64,000 nucleotides of DNA from Algoriphagus boritolerans DSM 17298 = JCM 18970 (GCF_900108085.1 NZ_FNVR01000001.1:310712-374711), one strand, 5' to 3'; counted from the first letter of the stretch, positions 27,342-37,059 are shown. The notes: generated from the sequence alone by a model not told the origin. Numbers and translations are program-made.

Positions 27342-28004
27342 ATGACCGCTAGATTTGATACTTATTTCGCAGGAATTTTCATCCTTGCTTTGATCCTAAA
27401 CTGCACTACGGCTTACTCCCAGCAGGAGGGCATGCCGCCTGATGTGATTCGACAACTTACCTCGGAATGGAAATGTGAACGATTCCCCGATGGAAGACCA
27501 AAAGTGTCAGATACCATTTTGGAAAGACTGAAAAACATTTCTATCGAAGAGGCTTGGGGAGTCCTGCAAACCAAAGGATACAAGAACCAATACGAAGGGG
27601 ACTGGCAGATCATGTGGCCGGATTCTACCATGACTGGGCAGGTGGTGACGGCCCAATTTATGCCACTTCGTCCCGACTTTGATAAGCCCATCAAGGTCAT
27701 GCATCAGGCAAGAACACTGGTTTCATTTATGGCGAGCGTCCATTGTCCAGCCGCTACACGAAACTTCCTGTCCTTAGAACATCACTCAGTGAATATTCCT
27801 TGGTGGGAGTCCATGTTTAATTTGGTGGGTGGGGGCAAAATGATCGATAAAGGCTATGCGCCGGTGCCTCTGACCGCGCCGGGTTTGGGAATAGAAATCA
27901 ACGAGGAGGTGGTCAAAGAACACCTGCATAAGTCTGATTCTAGCTATTTTGCGCCCACAGATGAATGGAATGAAAAGCGTTCCCATAATCGACTTTATAG
28001 CTAA
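27342..28004 (+). CDS. Chimeric ORF: RraA-like N-terminus joined to enolase-superfamily C-terminus
   Basis: Residues 1 to about 118 resemble the start of the RraA protein at 25094: signal peptide, then LTSEWKCERFPDGRPKV and GDWQIMWPDSTMTGQVVTAQ, ending RPDFDKPIK. From about residue 119 (near 27696) the sequence instead reads HQARTLVSFMASVHC, LEHHSVNIPWWE, GLGIEINEEVVKEHL and ends EWNEKRSHNRLYS, the typical end of enolase-superfamily dehydratases. Neither active site is complete. I infer that a deletion removed about the end of one gene and the beginning of the next, by chance in frame. It is probably a dead relic although the frame is open. Confidence 0.85.
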   Translation: MTARFDTYFAGIFILALILNCTTAYSQQEGMPPDVIRQLTSEWKCERFPDGRPKVSDTILERLKNISIEEAWGVLQTKGYKNQYEGDWQIMWPDSTMTGQVVTAQFMPLRPDFDKPIKVMHQARTLVSFMASVHCPAATRNFLSLEHHSVNIPWWESMFNLVGGGKMIDKGYAPVPLTAPGLGIEINEEVVKEHLHKSDSSYFAPTDEWNEKRSHNRLYS

Positions 28005-28083
28005 ACCCATTTCGATTTCTTCTTGACATGTTTAGGTAGAGATTGCCTTTAAGTTCCATTTTCCACTCACAACTCGTTTTATA

Positions 28084-29160
28084 TTGAAATCCCTCACCAA
28101 AGCTTTTCAAATCTTAGCTGTCTTGCTATCCATAGCCTTGATATATTCGATTTCCAGCCAATTACATACCCTGACGGGCGTATTAACTGTTGCTTTCCTT
28201 TTACTGCTCAGCCTCTATTTCCAAAAAGTAGAAAGTCTGAAGGGCTACAGTTTTCCGATTGTGATTTTTGGGATGGTGGCCTTGGGAATGTTTTTTCCAA
28301 GCTATTTTCAGGAATACGAGGGTTATAAGTTTTCCAATCTGATCACTCCCTTGATCCAGTTGATCATGTTTGGGATGGGGGCGACACTGAGTTTGAAGGA
28401 TTTTGCAGCAGTGGTTAAAAGCCCAAAATCGGTCGGAATCGGGGTAATCGCTCAGTTTTCCATCATGCCCTTGATCGGATTTGTGTTGGCAAAACTCAGT
28501 GGTTTGGAGCCGGAAATTGCCGCTGGGATTATTCTTGTAGGTTGCTCCCCGAGTGGAACTGCATCCAATGTGATGGCATTTTTGGCCAAAGCCAATGTGG
28601 CGCTTTCCGTCACCTTGACTTCGATCACCACTTTGCTTGCGCCGCTAATGACCCCGCTTTTGATGAAGTTGTTGGCAGGTCAATTTATTGAGATCGACTT
28701 GGTAAAGATGATGTGGGATATTTTCAAAATTATCCTGTTGCCTGTCGGTGCGGGATTGATTGTGCATCGGCTTTTGGGTCAAAACATCAAGTACATCGAG
28801 AAATTATTGCCCTTGATTTCCATGCTGGGAATCGCGCTGATCATCTTGGTCATCACCGCTGCGGGGCGTGACAGTTTGCTGGAAATCGGTCCACTGCTGA
28901 TTCTTCTGGTGATGATTCACAATGTGATGGGTTATGGAGTGGGTTATTGGTTTTCGAGACTTACGGGAATGAATGAGCAGGATTCCCGAACATTGGCCAT
29001 TGAAGTAGGGATGCAGAATGCAGGCTTGGCCTCAGGACTTGCGAATCTTTTGGGCAAAATCGCCACCGTTGGATTAGCTCCGGCAGTATTTGGTCCAATG
29101 CAAAATATTACCGGATCGATCTTGGCGACGGTGTGGAGTAGGAGGGAGCCAAAACAGTAA
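28084..29160 (+). CDS. BASS family transporter (bile acid:Na+ symporter family)
   Basis: This 358-residue protein has about ten membrane segments. Family marks are MFGMGATLSLKDF, IILVGCSPSGTASNVMAFLA (first crossover helix) and AIEVGMQNAGLASGLA (second crossover helix with the Na+ sites). Such carriers take up organic anions such as keto acids, pantoate or sulfated compounds with Na+. The first codon appears to be TTG at 28084; no ATG is close by. Its place after the exported RraA/enolase genes suggests that it imports a product of theirs, but this is inference. Confidence 0.9.
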   Translation: MKSLTKAFQILAVLLSIALIYSISSQLHTLTGVLTVAFLLLLSLYFQKVESLKGYSFPIVIFGMVALGMFFPSYFQEYEGYKFSNLITPLIQLIMFGMGATLSLKDFAAVVKSPKSVGIGVIAQFSIMPLIGFVLAKLSGLEPEIAAGIILVGCSPSGTASNVMAFLAKANVALSVTLTSITTLLAPLMTPLLMKLLAGQFIEIDLVKMMWDIFKIILLPVGAGLIVHRLLGQNIKYIEKLLPLISMLGIALIILVITAAGRDSLLEIGPLLILLVMIHNVMGYGVGYWFSRLTGMNEQDSRTLAIEVGMQNAGLASGLANLLGKIATVGLAPAVFGPMQNITGSILATVWSRREPKQ

Positions 29161-29354
29161 GTTAGGGCTGCGCTGGTCGATTTATTGAAGGGAGAAATAT
29201 TTCAATGAAGGTTTGATTTTTAGGCCAAACAATCGATTCATTGGCTTAACTCTTGAATTTTAAAATGATAAAGCTAAAATGATCGAATCCAGCCCATCAA
29301 TTCACTGCCGTTAATCCTCCATTCAGAATTTCAATCCATCTCCCGATATATTCC

Positions 29355-29362
29355 TACCTTTG
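29355..29362 (+). promoter_or_regulatory. -7 box for the KTSC gene
   Basis: TACCTTTG matches TAnnTTTG and ends 21 bp before the ATG at 29384. Confidence 0.55.
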
Positions 29363-29383
29363 CGAAAATTTTAAAGAGCATCA

Positions 29384-29833
29384 ATGAAGCGGATTAACGA
29401 ATACAAGAAACTTTTTAACGTTGAAGGTCCGATTGACCTGAAGCAACTGAAAACCACCTACCGAACACTCGTTAAGGAATGGCATCCGGATAAATTCCAA
29501 GCAGGCGACGAAAAAGCCAAGGAAGCTGAAGAGAAAAGTACAAAAATCATCGATGGGTACCATTTTTTGGTGAGCATCGCTCCGGAAACTGCTGAAGCCA
29601 ATCTCGAGGAATATACCAAGACGATCACCCAATCGGGTATCGGAGATTTCCATTATAAAAATCAGGTGCTTGAGATCACCTTTTTGGATGGGAATACCTA
29701 TGAGTATTTTGGAGTGTCTAAGAATATCTACACCAAGTTTCTTAATGCTGACAATGCCTATCGTTTTGCCAGACGCAATATTCTCAGCGATCACCTGTAT
29801 CGCAAGTCCAAAAGGACACTGGAGACGGCTTAA
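29384..29833 (+). CDS. KTSC domain protein with J-domain-like N-terminus
   Basis: A 149-residue soluble protein. Residues 1-65 resemble a J domain: DLKQLKTTYRTLVKEWHPDKF includes the HPD tripeptide that activates DnaK ATPase in true J proteins. Residues from about 85 form a KTSC domain (IGDFHYKNQVLEITFLDGNT, then YEYFGVSKNIYTKFLNA), a small domain thought to bind nucleic acid. The combination suggests a chaperone or RNA-linked role, not proven. A strong terminator follows. Confidence 0.85.
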   Translation: MKRINEYKKLFNVEGPIDLKQLKTTYRTLVKEWHPDKFQAGDEKAKEAEEKSTKIIDGYHFLVSIAPETAEANLEEYTKTITQSGIGDFHYKNQVLEITFLDGNTYEYFGVSKNIYTKFLNADNAYRFARRNILSDHLYRKSKRTLETA

Positions 29834-29853
29834 GGATTTGGCGAAATGATTAC

Positions 29854-29893
29854 TAAAAAAAGAGCTAAGGGAGATTCCTTTAGCTCTTTTTTG
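29854..29893. terminator. Bidirectional terminator between convergent genes
   Basis: AGAGCTAA and TTAGCTCT form the stem core; A7 stands before it and T6 after it, so it can end both the KTSC transcript and the converging CDF transporter transcript. Confidence 0.85.
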
Positions 29894-29930
29894 TTTTCTT
29901 CCTGTGAGATCTTTCCCAATAAACCGATAA

Positions 29931-30797
29931 TCAACTCGGCTCAATATGGATTAAGACATTGCCCAATTCGGGGATTTCCTTTCGAAGGGTATCCTTCAGT
30001 TTATGTGCAATGTCATGACCTTCCGTCACGGTCAAGTCCCCTCTGACATGTGCGTGTAAATCAACGTGATAGGTCATACCGGCTTTTCGGACAAAGCACT
30101 TTTCTGTGCCTTCGATTCCCTCGACTTTTTGTGAAATTTCCCGGATCTCTTGTGTGAGTTCGCTGAAGTTGTTTTCATCCATCACCTCGCTCAGTGCAGG
30201 TCTGAATATTCCGTAGCAGTTGTAAAGGATAAATCCACAAGCCACCAAGGCAGCATAATCGTCTGCAACTTCAAATCCTTCCCCTCCAAAGATGGCAACG
30301 GAAATTCCGATAAATGCGGCGACCGAGGTGATGGCATCTGCCCGGTGATGCCAAGCTTCTGCTTTTAAGGAGGAGCTTTTGAGCTTCTTGCTTCGGCTCA
30401 TGACGATCTGGTAGGAGATTTCTTTCCATAAAATAATTCCTCCTAAGACATACAAAGTCCAAGATGCAGGTAGTGCATGCGGAGTTTGAATATTTTTGAT
30501 CGCCTGCCAAGCGATAGTAAAGGCCGAAATAATCAGAAAAACGACCACGACAAAAGTGATTAAAGGTTCGGCCTTGCCATGTCCGTAGGGGTGATTTTCG
30601 TCTGCTGGGCGCTCTGCATATTTCAAACCTAGGAGTACTAAAAATGAAGCGAAAATATCCACTGTTGACTCAATCCCATCAGCAATCAGTGCATAGGAAT
30701 TACCAAAAATCCCTGCCAGAAACTTGCTCGCCGCCAAAACAGCATTGGTAATGATGCTGAAAATGACGGTGCGTATGGCAAGATTGGAGAAGGACAT
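29931..30797 (-). CDS. Cation diffusion facilitator (CDF) metal exporter
   Basis: This 288-residue protein has six membrane segments and a cytoplasmic domain. The metal site residues are visible as ALIADGIES (helix 2) and EAWHHRADAITS (helix 5, HxxxD); ENHPYGHGKAEPL is the conserved cytoplasmic loop. CDF proteins export Zn2+, Fe2+, Mn2+ or Co2+ in exchange for protons; the His/Asp pattern fits zinc or iron. No regulator is adjacent. Confidence 0.92.
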   Translation of the reverse strand: MSFSNLAIRTVIFSIITNAVLAASKFLAGIFGNSYALIADGIESTVDIFASFLVLLGLKYAERPADENHPYGHGKAEPLITFVVVVFLIISAFTIAWQAIKNIQTPHALPASWTLYVLGGIILWKEISYQIVMSRSKKLKSSSLKAEAWHHRADAITSVAAFIGISVAIFGGEGFEVADDYAALVACGFILYNCYGIFRPALSEVMDENNFSELTQEIREISQKVEGIEGTEKCFVRKAGMTYHVDLHAHVRGDLTVTEGHDIAHKLKDTLRKEIPELGNVLIHIEPS

Positions 30798-31064
30798 CTG
30801 GTAAAAGTAAGGATTTTGAAAGTTAGGTTTTACGAATGACGAGTTAGGAGATTAGTTAGAACGACAAATGCTTGTTCTGAATAGGCCAGAATTCATAATT
30901 CAGCGTTCTTTATTCGTTTTTTGATATTTTTTCATAGTTGAAGGGGTTATTGAATTTTGGAAATTTTGAACTCCGAGTATCGAATACTGTATTTCGAAGT
31001 GTCCTTTGACCTAAATCTCAAATCCGAACTACACCATCCGACATCTGGAATCCCAAATCCGCAA

Positions 31065-32384
31065 TCAACCGCTCCCTTTTTTCCCCAGCCAATACAATCC
31101 CGAACCCAGCGCGATAAACAAAGCGGTCATCCAGATTGAGCGCTCACTGACTTGCAACATCAGCCAAATACAAGCCAAAATCCCTAAAATTGGGACTGTG
31201 TAACCTCCTTTAAGAATAAATCGGCCCTCTCCAATAAACTGGGAGCGGAGCCTCGGAATCGCTGCACAGCTCATGATGTAGAGAAATAGTCTGGATAAAA
31301 CAGTCATCGCTGCCAATACGGTGAATGATCCAAATGCGGATAGCAAAAAAGCCGAAACTCCAAAGAAAATCACCGAATTAGCAGGTGTGAGGAACTTGGG
31401 ATGAACTTCACCAAACCACTTTGGAAGGGATTTTTCCAAGGAAAGCGCGTAGGTCAAACGGGTAGATGAAAACATCGATCCCAGCAAATTCGCAATCACC
31501 GAGGCCGCCACACCGATCATCAGGATCACAGCTCCCGCATTTCCAAAAAGTGATGCAGAAGCATCCAAAAGGGGTGTTTTGGAATCCGCTAAATTGGGCA
31601 CAGCAGCCTGAGTCACCAATTGAATCAGCATATAAAGTACCGCCACTACCGCAAGACCCAGGAGCAAGCCCAAAGGCATATCCCGCTCGGGACGTTTGGC
31701 TTCACCTGCAGGAACTACAGCCCCTTCGAAGCCTACAAATGCATAAATCAATAACAAAGCCGCACTTCCCAAATCTGAAAAAGGTGGAATGGAAGAGTCA
31801 AAACTCGGAATTACCTCTGCTCCTAACAGGATAAATCCACCCAGAGGAAGCAAAATCAAAACTGTAAACTTGATAAGGGTAAACACAGTCATCGAGCGGA
31901 TCGATTCTACAGATCCCAACACATTGATCAGGCTCAAAAGCAAGCAAGTCAAAGCAATGGATAGCAACCTTCCGGCAGATTCACCGGCTACGGGCAGGAA
32001 ATAGGCAATGCTATCGGTGAGTAAAACCGTATTGGCGGAAAAGGAAATCAAGCGTGCCAGGTAATACAACCACCCCCCCTGAAAGCCGATAAAAGACCCA
32101 AATGCCAGCGTTCCATATCTCACGGGGCCGCCAGTTCCCCGGAAATAACTTCCCAGCTCAGCAAAACATAAAATCACAGGCAGAATCAGCAACGCACAAA
32201 ATACATAAATCAGAATACTGTATTCTCCTGCCAATGCAGCCGCCCCGCTTGGAAGTCCGAAAATCCCGGCTCCGATCAGTCCGTTGACCACCAGCATCCA
32301 GATCCCCCAAAGGCCTAGTTTACGGGGTAATTTTTCCTGGATGTTTTCTGATTCGGAACTGAGCTTCATGAATTCGTTTTTCAA
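31065..32384 (-). CDS. APC family amino-acid/polyamine permease
   Basis: This 439-residue protein has twelve predicted membrane segments. It opens with the first-helix motif VNGLIGAGIFGLPSGAAALAG and has FVGFEGAVVPAGEAKRPERD in helix 6 and the loop after it, both characteristic of amino-acid permeases. The substrate is unknown. A second ATG five codons later (32369) is an equally good start. Confidence 0.9.
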   Translation of the reverse strand: MKNEFMKLSSESENIQEKLPRKLGLWGIWMLVVNGLIGAGIFGLPSGAAALAGEYSILIYVFCALLILPVILCFAELGSYFRGTGGPVRYGTLAFGSFIGFQGGWLYYLARLISFSANTVLLTDSIAYFLPVAGESAGRLLSIALTCLLLSLINVLGSVESIRSMTVFTLIKFTVLILLPLGGFILLGAEVIPSFDSSIPPFSDLGSAALLLIYAFVGFEGAVVPAGEAKRPERDMPLGLLLGLAVVAVLYMLIQLVTQAAVPNLADSKTPLLDASASLFGNAGAVILMIGVAASVIANLLGSMFSSTRLTYALSLEKSLPKWFGEVHPKFLTPANSVIFFGVSAFLLSAFGSFTVLAAMTVLSRLFLYIMSCAAIPRLRSQFIGEGRFILKGGYTVPILGILACIWLMLQVSERSIWMTALFIALGSGLYWLGKKGSG

Positions 32385-32480
32385 AAATTCAGATGGATTG
32401 AATCGGAAAAATAGAAAAATTAAGATAAGGTCAACTAGTTATTATGACGAGAAGCAGGACTATTTCGTCAAGAGGAAAAT

Positions 32481-33356
32481 TCATTCTGTAGTGGAGACAG
32501 TCTTTAGCTCTTTGGAAGATTCCGTTTTCGTCAGCAAGTAATTATAAATGTATGTGACTAGCAATACCATCAAGCCTGCGATGACGGCCAAGAGTACATT
32601 GTAATAGGCAGGTGCAGATAAAGTCAGACGCAGGAAAATTGTAGCCAATGCAAAGGAGGAATAACGAAAAAGGTTAAAATATTTGGTGGTGTAACGCAGG
32701 GAATACAGCAAAATGAATACATCTGTGAAAATCAAGAGGTTGTAAAAAAGCTTGACACTGGAGTTGAAGGTTTGGCTTTCATAGGCCATAAACAGGTCGT
32801 AAAGACCAATAACCACGAAGAAAAACACCAGGTAAATGGATAGGAGTTTCTTGATTTTGATGAAGCCTGATTGCTCTTCATAGTTTCGGGTGATCCGAAA
32901 ATGCCGTTGAGCCCTGTAAAAAAGGCCTGTGATCAGGAATACTAAAATTGCCCCAAAGGCATCTGATATGATGGGAATCATTTCAACCAGAAAATCCTTG
33001 TTCCATTCCAGATCATCTAAATAATGTCCAAACTCCTTGAATGCATCCCTAAGTAAAATCAGTGAAATAATTTCAAACTGTTTACCCACCGAGTCTGCTA
33101 CGGAATTCGGAAAGAGAAAAATCAAACTCATCGCCTCAAAAATCAACAAGACGTTAAAAGCCAATTCGATAGAAAAGAATATATTGATTTGCATACCCGA
33201 TGGCAACAGATCGAAATGAGAGAGGAGAGCGACCAATAGTCCGATCAAAAACGTAATGACAACAATATTGCTGATCAGTTTACTGGCTTTTGGACTTTCC
33301 CAAAGCAGGTGAAACTTGTCGTATGAATTGATTTGATACTGAAAAATTCTCCTCAT
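32481..33356 (-). CDS. Multi-pass membrane protein of unknown function
   Basis: This 291-residue protein has about seven hydrophobic segments (for example residues 28-45, 57-80, 130-146, 170-186, 200-222, 232-250 and 253-272). A conserved-looking loop, LILLRDAFKEFGHYLDDLEW, lies between segments 2 and 3. No transporter or enzyme signature was recognised. It lies between an APC permease and a P-type ATPase on the same strand. Confidence 0.75.
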   Translation of the reverse strand: MRRIFQYQINSYDKFHLLWESPKASKLISNIVVITFLIGLLVALLSHFDLLPSGMQINIFFSIELAFNVLLIFEAMSLIFLFPNSVADSVGKQFEIISLILLRDAFKEFGHYLDDLEWNKDFLVEMIPIISDAFGAILVFLITGLFYRAQRHFRITRNYEEQSGFIKIKKLLSIYLVFFFVVIGLYDLFMAYESQTFNSSVKLFYNLLIFTDVFILLYSLRYTTKYFNLFRYSSFALATIFLRLTLSAPAYYNVLLAVIAGLMVLLVTYIYNYLLTKTESSKELKTVSTTE

Positions 33357-33563
33357 TTGGGTAACGCAAAGTTTGAGTTCTAATAAAATTTTTAACTAAG
33401 CGTTCAAAGGGATTGTTAACTTCGAGATAAGATTTACGAATTACGAGGTCTGTGAAAGTATGAATGTCCTTGGAAATGGATGCATTCAACTTTTTCAAGC
33501 ATTCATTTCTTCGAAATATTGGACTTTAAATGAGAAATCCTGAATGATAAAGAAGTTTTGATG

Positions 33564-36140
33564 CTAGTTGATAAACCTGATTCTTACCCACTTTTCCAAC
33601 TCCACAGCATGGAAAACGATCAAGCCCATTCCCCCACAAAAGAGTAATTCTTTCAGATTCAGTGGTTCGGTATGGAAGATTTCATTCATAAATGGAAGGT
33701 AAATCACCCCCAGTTGCAGGACAAGAGTTCCGCCGACGGCAAGCAAAAGTGGATAATTACTCAAAAGTCCCTGCCGGAAAAGAAACGTTCGGTCACTTCT
33801 CACGGCCATCACATGTCCAAGTTGGGAAAAGGCCAACACCGAAAACACCAAGGTCTGCCAATGCCATCCATTTTGCGTTGCCCAATACTGAGTGAATAGT
33901 GTGACTGCGGCCATCAGGATACCTACCCAAATGATATGGTAACCGACACCCTCTGCAAAAAGACTTTGTTTTGGAGGTCTTGGAGGTCGTTTCATTAGGT
34001 CAAGTTCGGGTTTTTCTCCTGCCAAGGCCAAGGCAGGAATTCCATCGGTGACCAAATTGATCCAGAGAATATGAATGGGTAAAAGTGGGTTTGCAAATCC
34101 TAAAAACGGAGCAATTCCGACGACCCAAATTTCTGCGGTATTGCAGGTCAGGATGTACTTGATGAATTTTCGAATATTATCATAGATCCTCCGACCCTCT
34201 TTTACTGCTTTGACGATCGTGGAGAAGTTATCATCCAGCAAAATCATGTGTGAGGCTTCCTTGCTGACATCAGTCCCGGTAATTCCCATCGCTATGCCGA
34301 TATTCGCTGCTTTTAACGAAGGCGCATCATTCACTCCATCTCCGGTCATGGCAGCATAGTGCCCTTTTTGCTGCAAAGCCTGCACAATCCGGAGTTTTTG
34401 TTCGGGGGCCACCCGGGCATAAACACTCACTTTTTCCACTTGATTTGCAAAAGCTTCATCACTGAGGTTGGCCAGTTCTGCTCCTGTCAGGACAAGGTCA
34501 TCAGCCTTCCAAATACCGACTTCAGCGGCAATAGCCCTGGCCGTGGCAGGGTGGTCTCCGGTGATCATCACAGGTTTGATCCCGGCAGTTTTACATTCTT
34601 TGATTGAAACTTTCACTTCTTCCCGTGGAGGATCGATCATGCCGACTTTGCCGAAATACTCCAAGTCCATTTCCAAATTGTTCAAGTCCGTTTCCATTGG
34701 AAGATTTGGGATCAGTTTTCCTGCGAAAGCGAGGACTCGTTCTCCTTTTTTTGCCCACGCTTCGGAAGAGAGGATAAGTTGTTTGGCGGTTTCTTCATTC
34801 TGAAGAATGCTCGAAATGGATTCAGAGGCACCTTTGCATAGGACCAAAACCTGGTCTCCCAATTGGTGTAAGGTACTCATTCGCTTTCGGGTTGAGTCGA
34901 ACGGAATTTCTCCAATTCTTGGAAATTCCTGAGTCATTTCCTTGAATTGGTCCAGGGAAATTTCCTTCAGCAGACGCTCTACCAATGCCAATTCGGTAGC
35001 TTCCCCTTTGGGCTGTCCTTTTTTGTCCAAATGCACATCGTGGCTTAAGCCCATCGCGAGCTGAAGGTTGGAAAATCTGGGAGAAATATTAAGGTGATGG
35101 TCTGATTCAAGATTGACCACAGACATTTTATTTTGAGTCAGGGTCCCGGTCTTATCCGTGCAGATGTAGGAGACCGAACCCAGGCTTTCCACTGCCGGCA
35201 ACTTGCGGATCAAGGCTTTCTTTTTGGCCAATCTTCCTGCGCCAAGGGAAAGGGCAATGGTGATCAAAGCAGGTAATGCCTCTGGAATCGCAGCTACAGC
35301 CAGAGTGACAGAAAGCAACAAAACCTGAAATATATTTTCCCCTCGGGCAATTCCTCCGAGAAACAACAGGCCGCAGATGACCAGAATGATATAGGAAATG
35401 ATTTTCCCAAACTGCTTCATCCGCTGCTGCAGGGGGGTTACTGGGGAGTCCTCTTGCAGCAAGTCCGCAATCTTTCCGATCTCAGTATTCATGCCTGTGC
35501 CAACTACCAATCCAAGCGCTCTGCCATTGGTGATGAGGGTACCTTTGAAAGCCATGTTGAGCTGATCACCGGGAGAAAGATCAGCTTTGGAGATGGGATC
35601 TGAGACTTTGTCGATGGGGACGGATTCTCCCGTGAGCGAGGATTCGTCTACTTTCAGCGAGAAAGTCTCGAAAAGACGGATATCCGCAGGTATCATATTT
35701 CCGGCTTCCAGCAAGACCACATCTCCCGGCACGAGTTCATGGGAGGGGATCGGGACGGGTTCCCCTTTCCGAATCACAGTAGTTTGAGTTTCGGTCAGTT
35801 TTTTCAGGGATTCCATCGCCTTTTCAGCACGATACTCTTGGACAAATCCCAAAATCGCATTGAGGACAATAATGACCAGGATAATGAGAGTATCCGTCAG
35901 GTCTCCTACAATTCCCGAAATCACTGCGGCAGCAGCAAGTATCAAAATCATAAAGTCTTTGAACTGACCTAGAAAAAGAAGCCAAACCGGCTTTTTCTTC
36001 TTTTCCTGGAGGGCGTTAGGACCATATTTCTGTAGTCTTTTTTGAGCCTCTGAAGGGGATATTCCCTCTTTTTGGGAATTAAATTCTGAAAAAAGCTTGG
36101 AAATTTCTTCTTGATAAAATGCCATGGCAGAGAACTTCAT
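33564..36140 (-). CDS. Type II P-type ATPase (Ca2+-type or related cation pump)
   Basis: This 858-residue protein has ten membrane segments and all P-type marks: TGES in the actuator domain, PEALP in helix 4, ICTDKTGTLTQNKM with the phosphorylated Asp, KGASE in the nucleotide domain and MTGDGVNDAPSLK in the hinge. The N-terminal cation-ATPase domain (SPSEAQKRLQKYGPNAL) and the helix-6 sequence NLVTDGIPALALA place it with SERCA/PacL-type pumps. PEALP instead of PEGLP leaves the transported ion open. A start five codons later (MAFYQEE) is also possible. Confidence 0.92.
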   Translation of the reverse strand: MKFSAMAFYQEEISKLFSEFNSQKEGISPSEAQKRLQKYGPNALQEKKKKPVWLLFLGQFKDFMILILAAAAVISGIVGDLTDTLIILVIIVLNAILGFVQEYRAEKAMESLKKLTETQTTVIRKGEPVPIPSHELVPGDVVLLEAGNMIPADIRLFETFSLKVDESSLTGESVPIDKVSDPISKADLSPGDQLNMAFKGTLITNGRALGLVVGTGMNTEIGKIADLLQEDSPVTPLQQRMKQFGKIISYIILVICGLLFLGGIARGENIFQVLLLSVTLAVAAIPEALPALITIALSLGAGRLAKKKALIRKLPAVESLGSVSYICTDKTGTLTQNKMSVVNLESDHHLNISPRFSNLQLAMGLSHDVHLDKKGQPKGEATELALVERLLKEISLDQFKEMTQEFPRIGEIPFDSTRKRMSTLHQLGDQVLVLCKGASESISSILQNEETAKQLILSSEAWAKKGERVLAFAGKLIPNLPMETDLNNLEMDLEYFGKVGMIDPPREEVKVSIKECKTAGIKPVMITGDHPATARAIAAEVGIWKADDLVLTGAELANLSDEAFANQVEKVSVYARVAPEQKLRIVQALQQKGHYAAMTGDGVNDAPSLKAANIGIAMGITGTDVSKEASHMILLDDNFSTIVKAVKEGRRIYDNIRKFIKYILTCNTAEIWVVGIAPFLGFANPLLPIHILWINLVTDGIPALALAGEKPELDLMKRPPRPPKQSLFAEGVGYHIIWVGILMAAVTLFTQYWATQNGWHWQTLVFSVLAFSQLGHVMAVRSDRTFLFRQGLLSNYPLLLAVGGTLVLQLGVIYLPFMNEIFHTEPLNLKELLFCGGMGLIVFHAVELEKWVRIRFIN

Positions 36141-36206
36141 TTCCCCCCAATTTACACAAGAATTAGGCGATAAATCTCCAAATTTTTCAACCTTTCAATT
36201 TTTCAA

Positions 36207-36749
36207 TCACTTAGTTGGCGACATAAAAATCCGCTGTTGGTAATTGAAATTCAACAGACTCAATACGGCCCCAAATGCTTCCGCTGCAGTGAGTTGCTGC
36301 TTGTCTACCTTTTTGCCCAGCAAGCGGCAAAGGAGTAATCCGTACACGCCATTCAAACAGATTTGGATTTCATTTCCTGGATTTTCCCCATCTGCAGCCA
36401 GGATTGCGTATAGGATAAAAGGTTTGGCTTTATTGTAAGTTTCGAAGTGGTTTTTGTCCGTCTTCAGGAGCTCATAGTGAAGATGAAGTAGATTTTCTAC
36501 GATTCTGTTCAATTCGCCGAGATGTCCTTTTTCGAGAATTCCCTCGGTTTTCATTTGTTCTAAAAGACCTTCAAACCATCGTGTGATCTCTTGTTTTTCT
36601 GCCTCCGAAACCGGATAATGTGAGATCACGTAATGCTTGATTTCATCCATGTTGCCCTGATAGGATCGGATCAAATCCTCCATTTGATACATGTAGATCA
36701 GGTATTCGGCAATATTTTGGGACTTTTTCTTTTCGGCGATGGATTGCAT
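36207..36749 (-). CDS. DUF4924 family protein
   Basis: A 180-residue, mostly helical soluble protein. The opening SIAEKKKSQNIAEYLIYMYQ, then MEDLIRSY, is the conserved N-terminus of the Bacteroidota-specific DUF4924 family and fixes the ATG at 36749; a -7 box lies at 36771-36778 just before it. Later blocks include NFNYQQRIF at the end. The family has no known function. It is divergent from lepA. Confidence 0.88.
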   Translation of the reverse strand: MQSIAEKKKSQNIAEYLIYMYQMEDLIRSYQGNMDEIKHYVISHYPVSEAEKQEITRWFEGLLEQMKTEGILEKGHLGELNRIVENLLHLHYELLKTDKNHFETYNKAKPFILYAILAADGENPGNEIQICLNGVYGLLLCRLLGKKVDKQQLTAAEAFGAVLSLLNFNYQQRIFMSPTK

Positions 36750-36770
36750 GGAATTGGTTTTTTTGCGAAG

Positions 36771-36778
36771 CAAAGGTA
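36771..36778 (-). promoter_or_regulatory. -7 box for the DUF4924 gene
   Basis: On the minus strand TACCTTTG, ending 21 bp before the ATG at 36749. Confidence 0.6.
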
Positions 36779-37037
36779 GAAAACATTGGAAATAGGGTTT
36801 ATCTATGACTAAGTATTTCACTGAAACCGTATTTCATTTTGCGAAGCAAAATTTATTTCCATTGTATTTCCTTAGATTTATTTCCCCTCTAGCCTATTTT
36901 TTTTTCACAGTAAAAAGTATTTCGATGCTATTTCGCTTTAAGCTTTATTTTGGTTCACCTTTTTTCAACAAATCATTCTCACAACGTGTATTTGCTGTAA
37001 ACCCTCTCTTTAATGACTAATCATCCTTCTTTTTTCC

Positions 37038-37045
37038 TACTTTTG
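37038..37045 (+). promoter_or_regulatory. -7 box for lepA
   Basis: TACTTTTG matches TAnnTTTG and ends 14 bp before the lepA start codon, so the leader would be very short. Confidence 0.6.
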
Positions 37046-37059
37046 CGGCAAGAATAGCT

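Noticed and set aside
33280-33498. 72-codon minus-strand frame upstream of the membrane protein
   Set aside because: It overlaps the membrane protein start in another frame and has no recognisable pattern.
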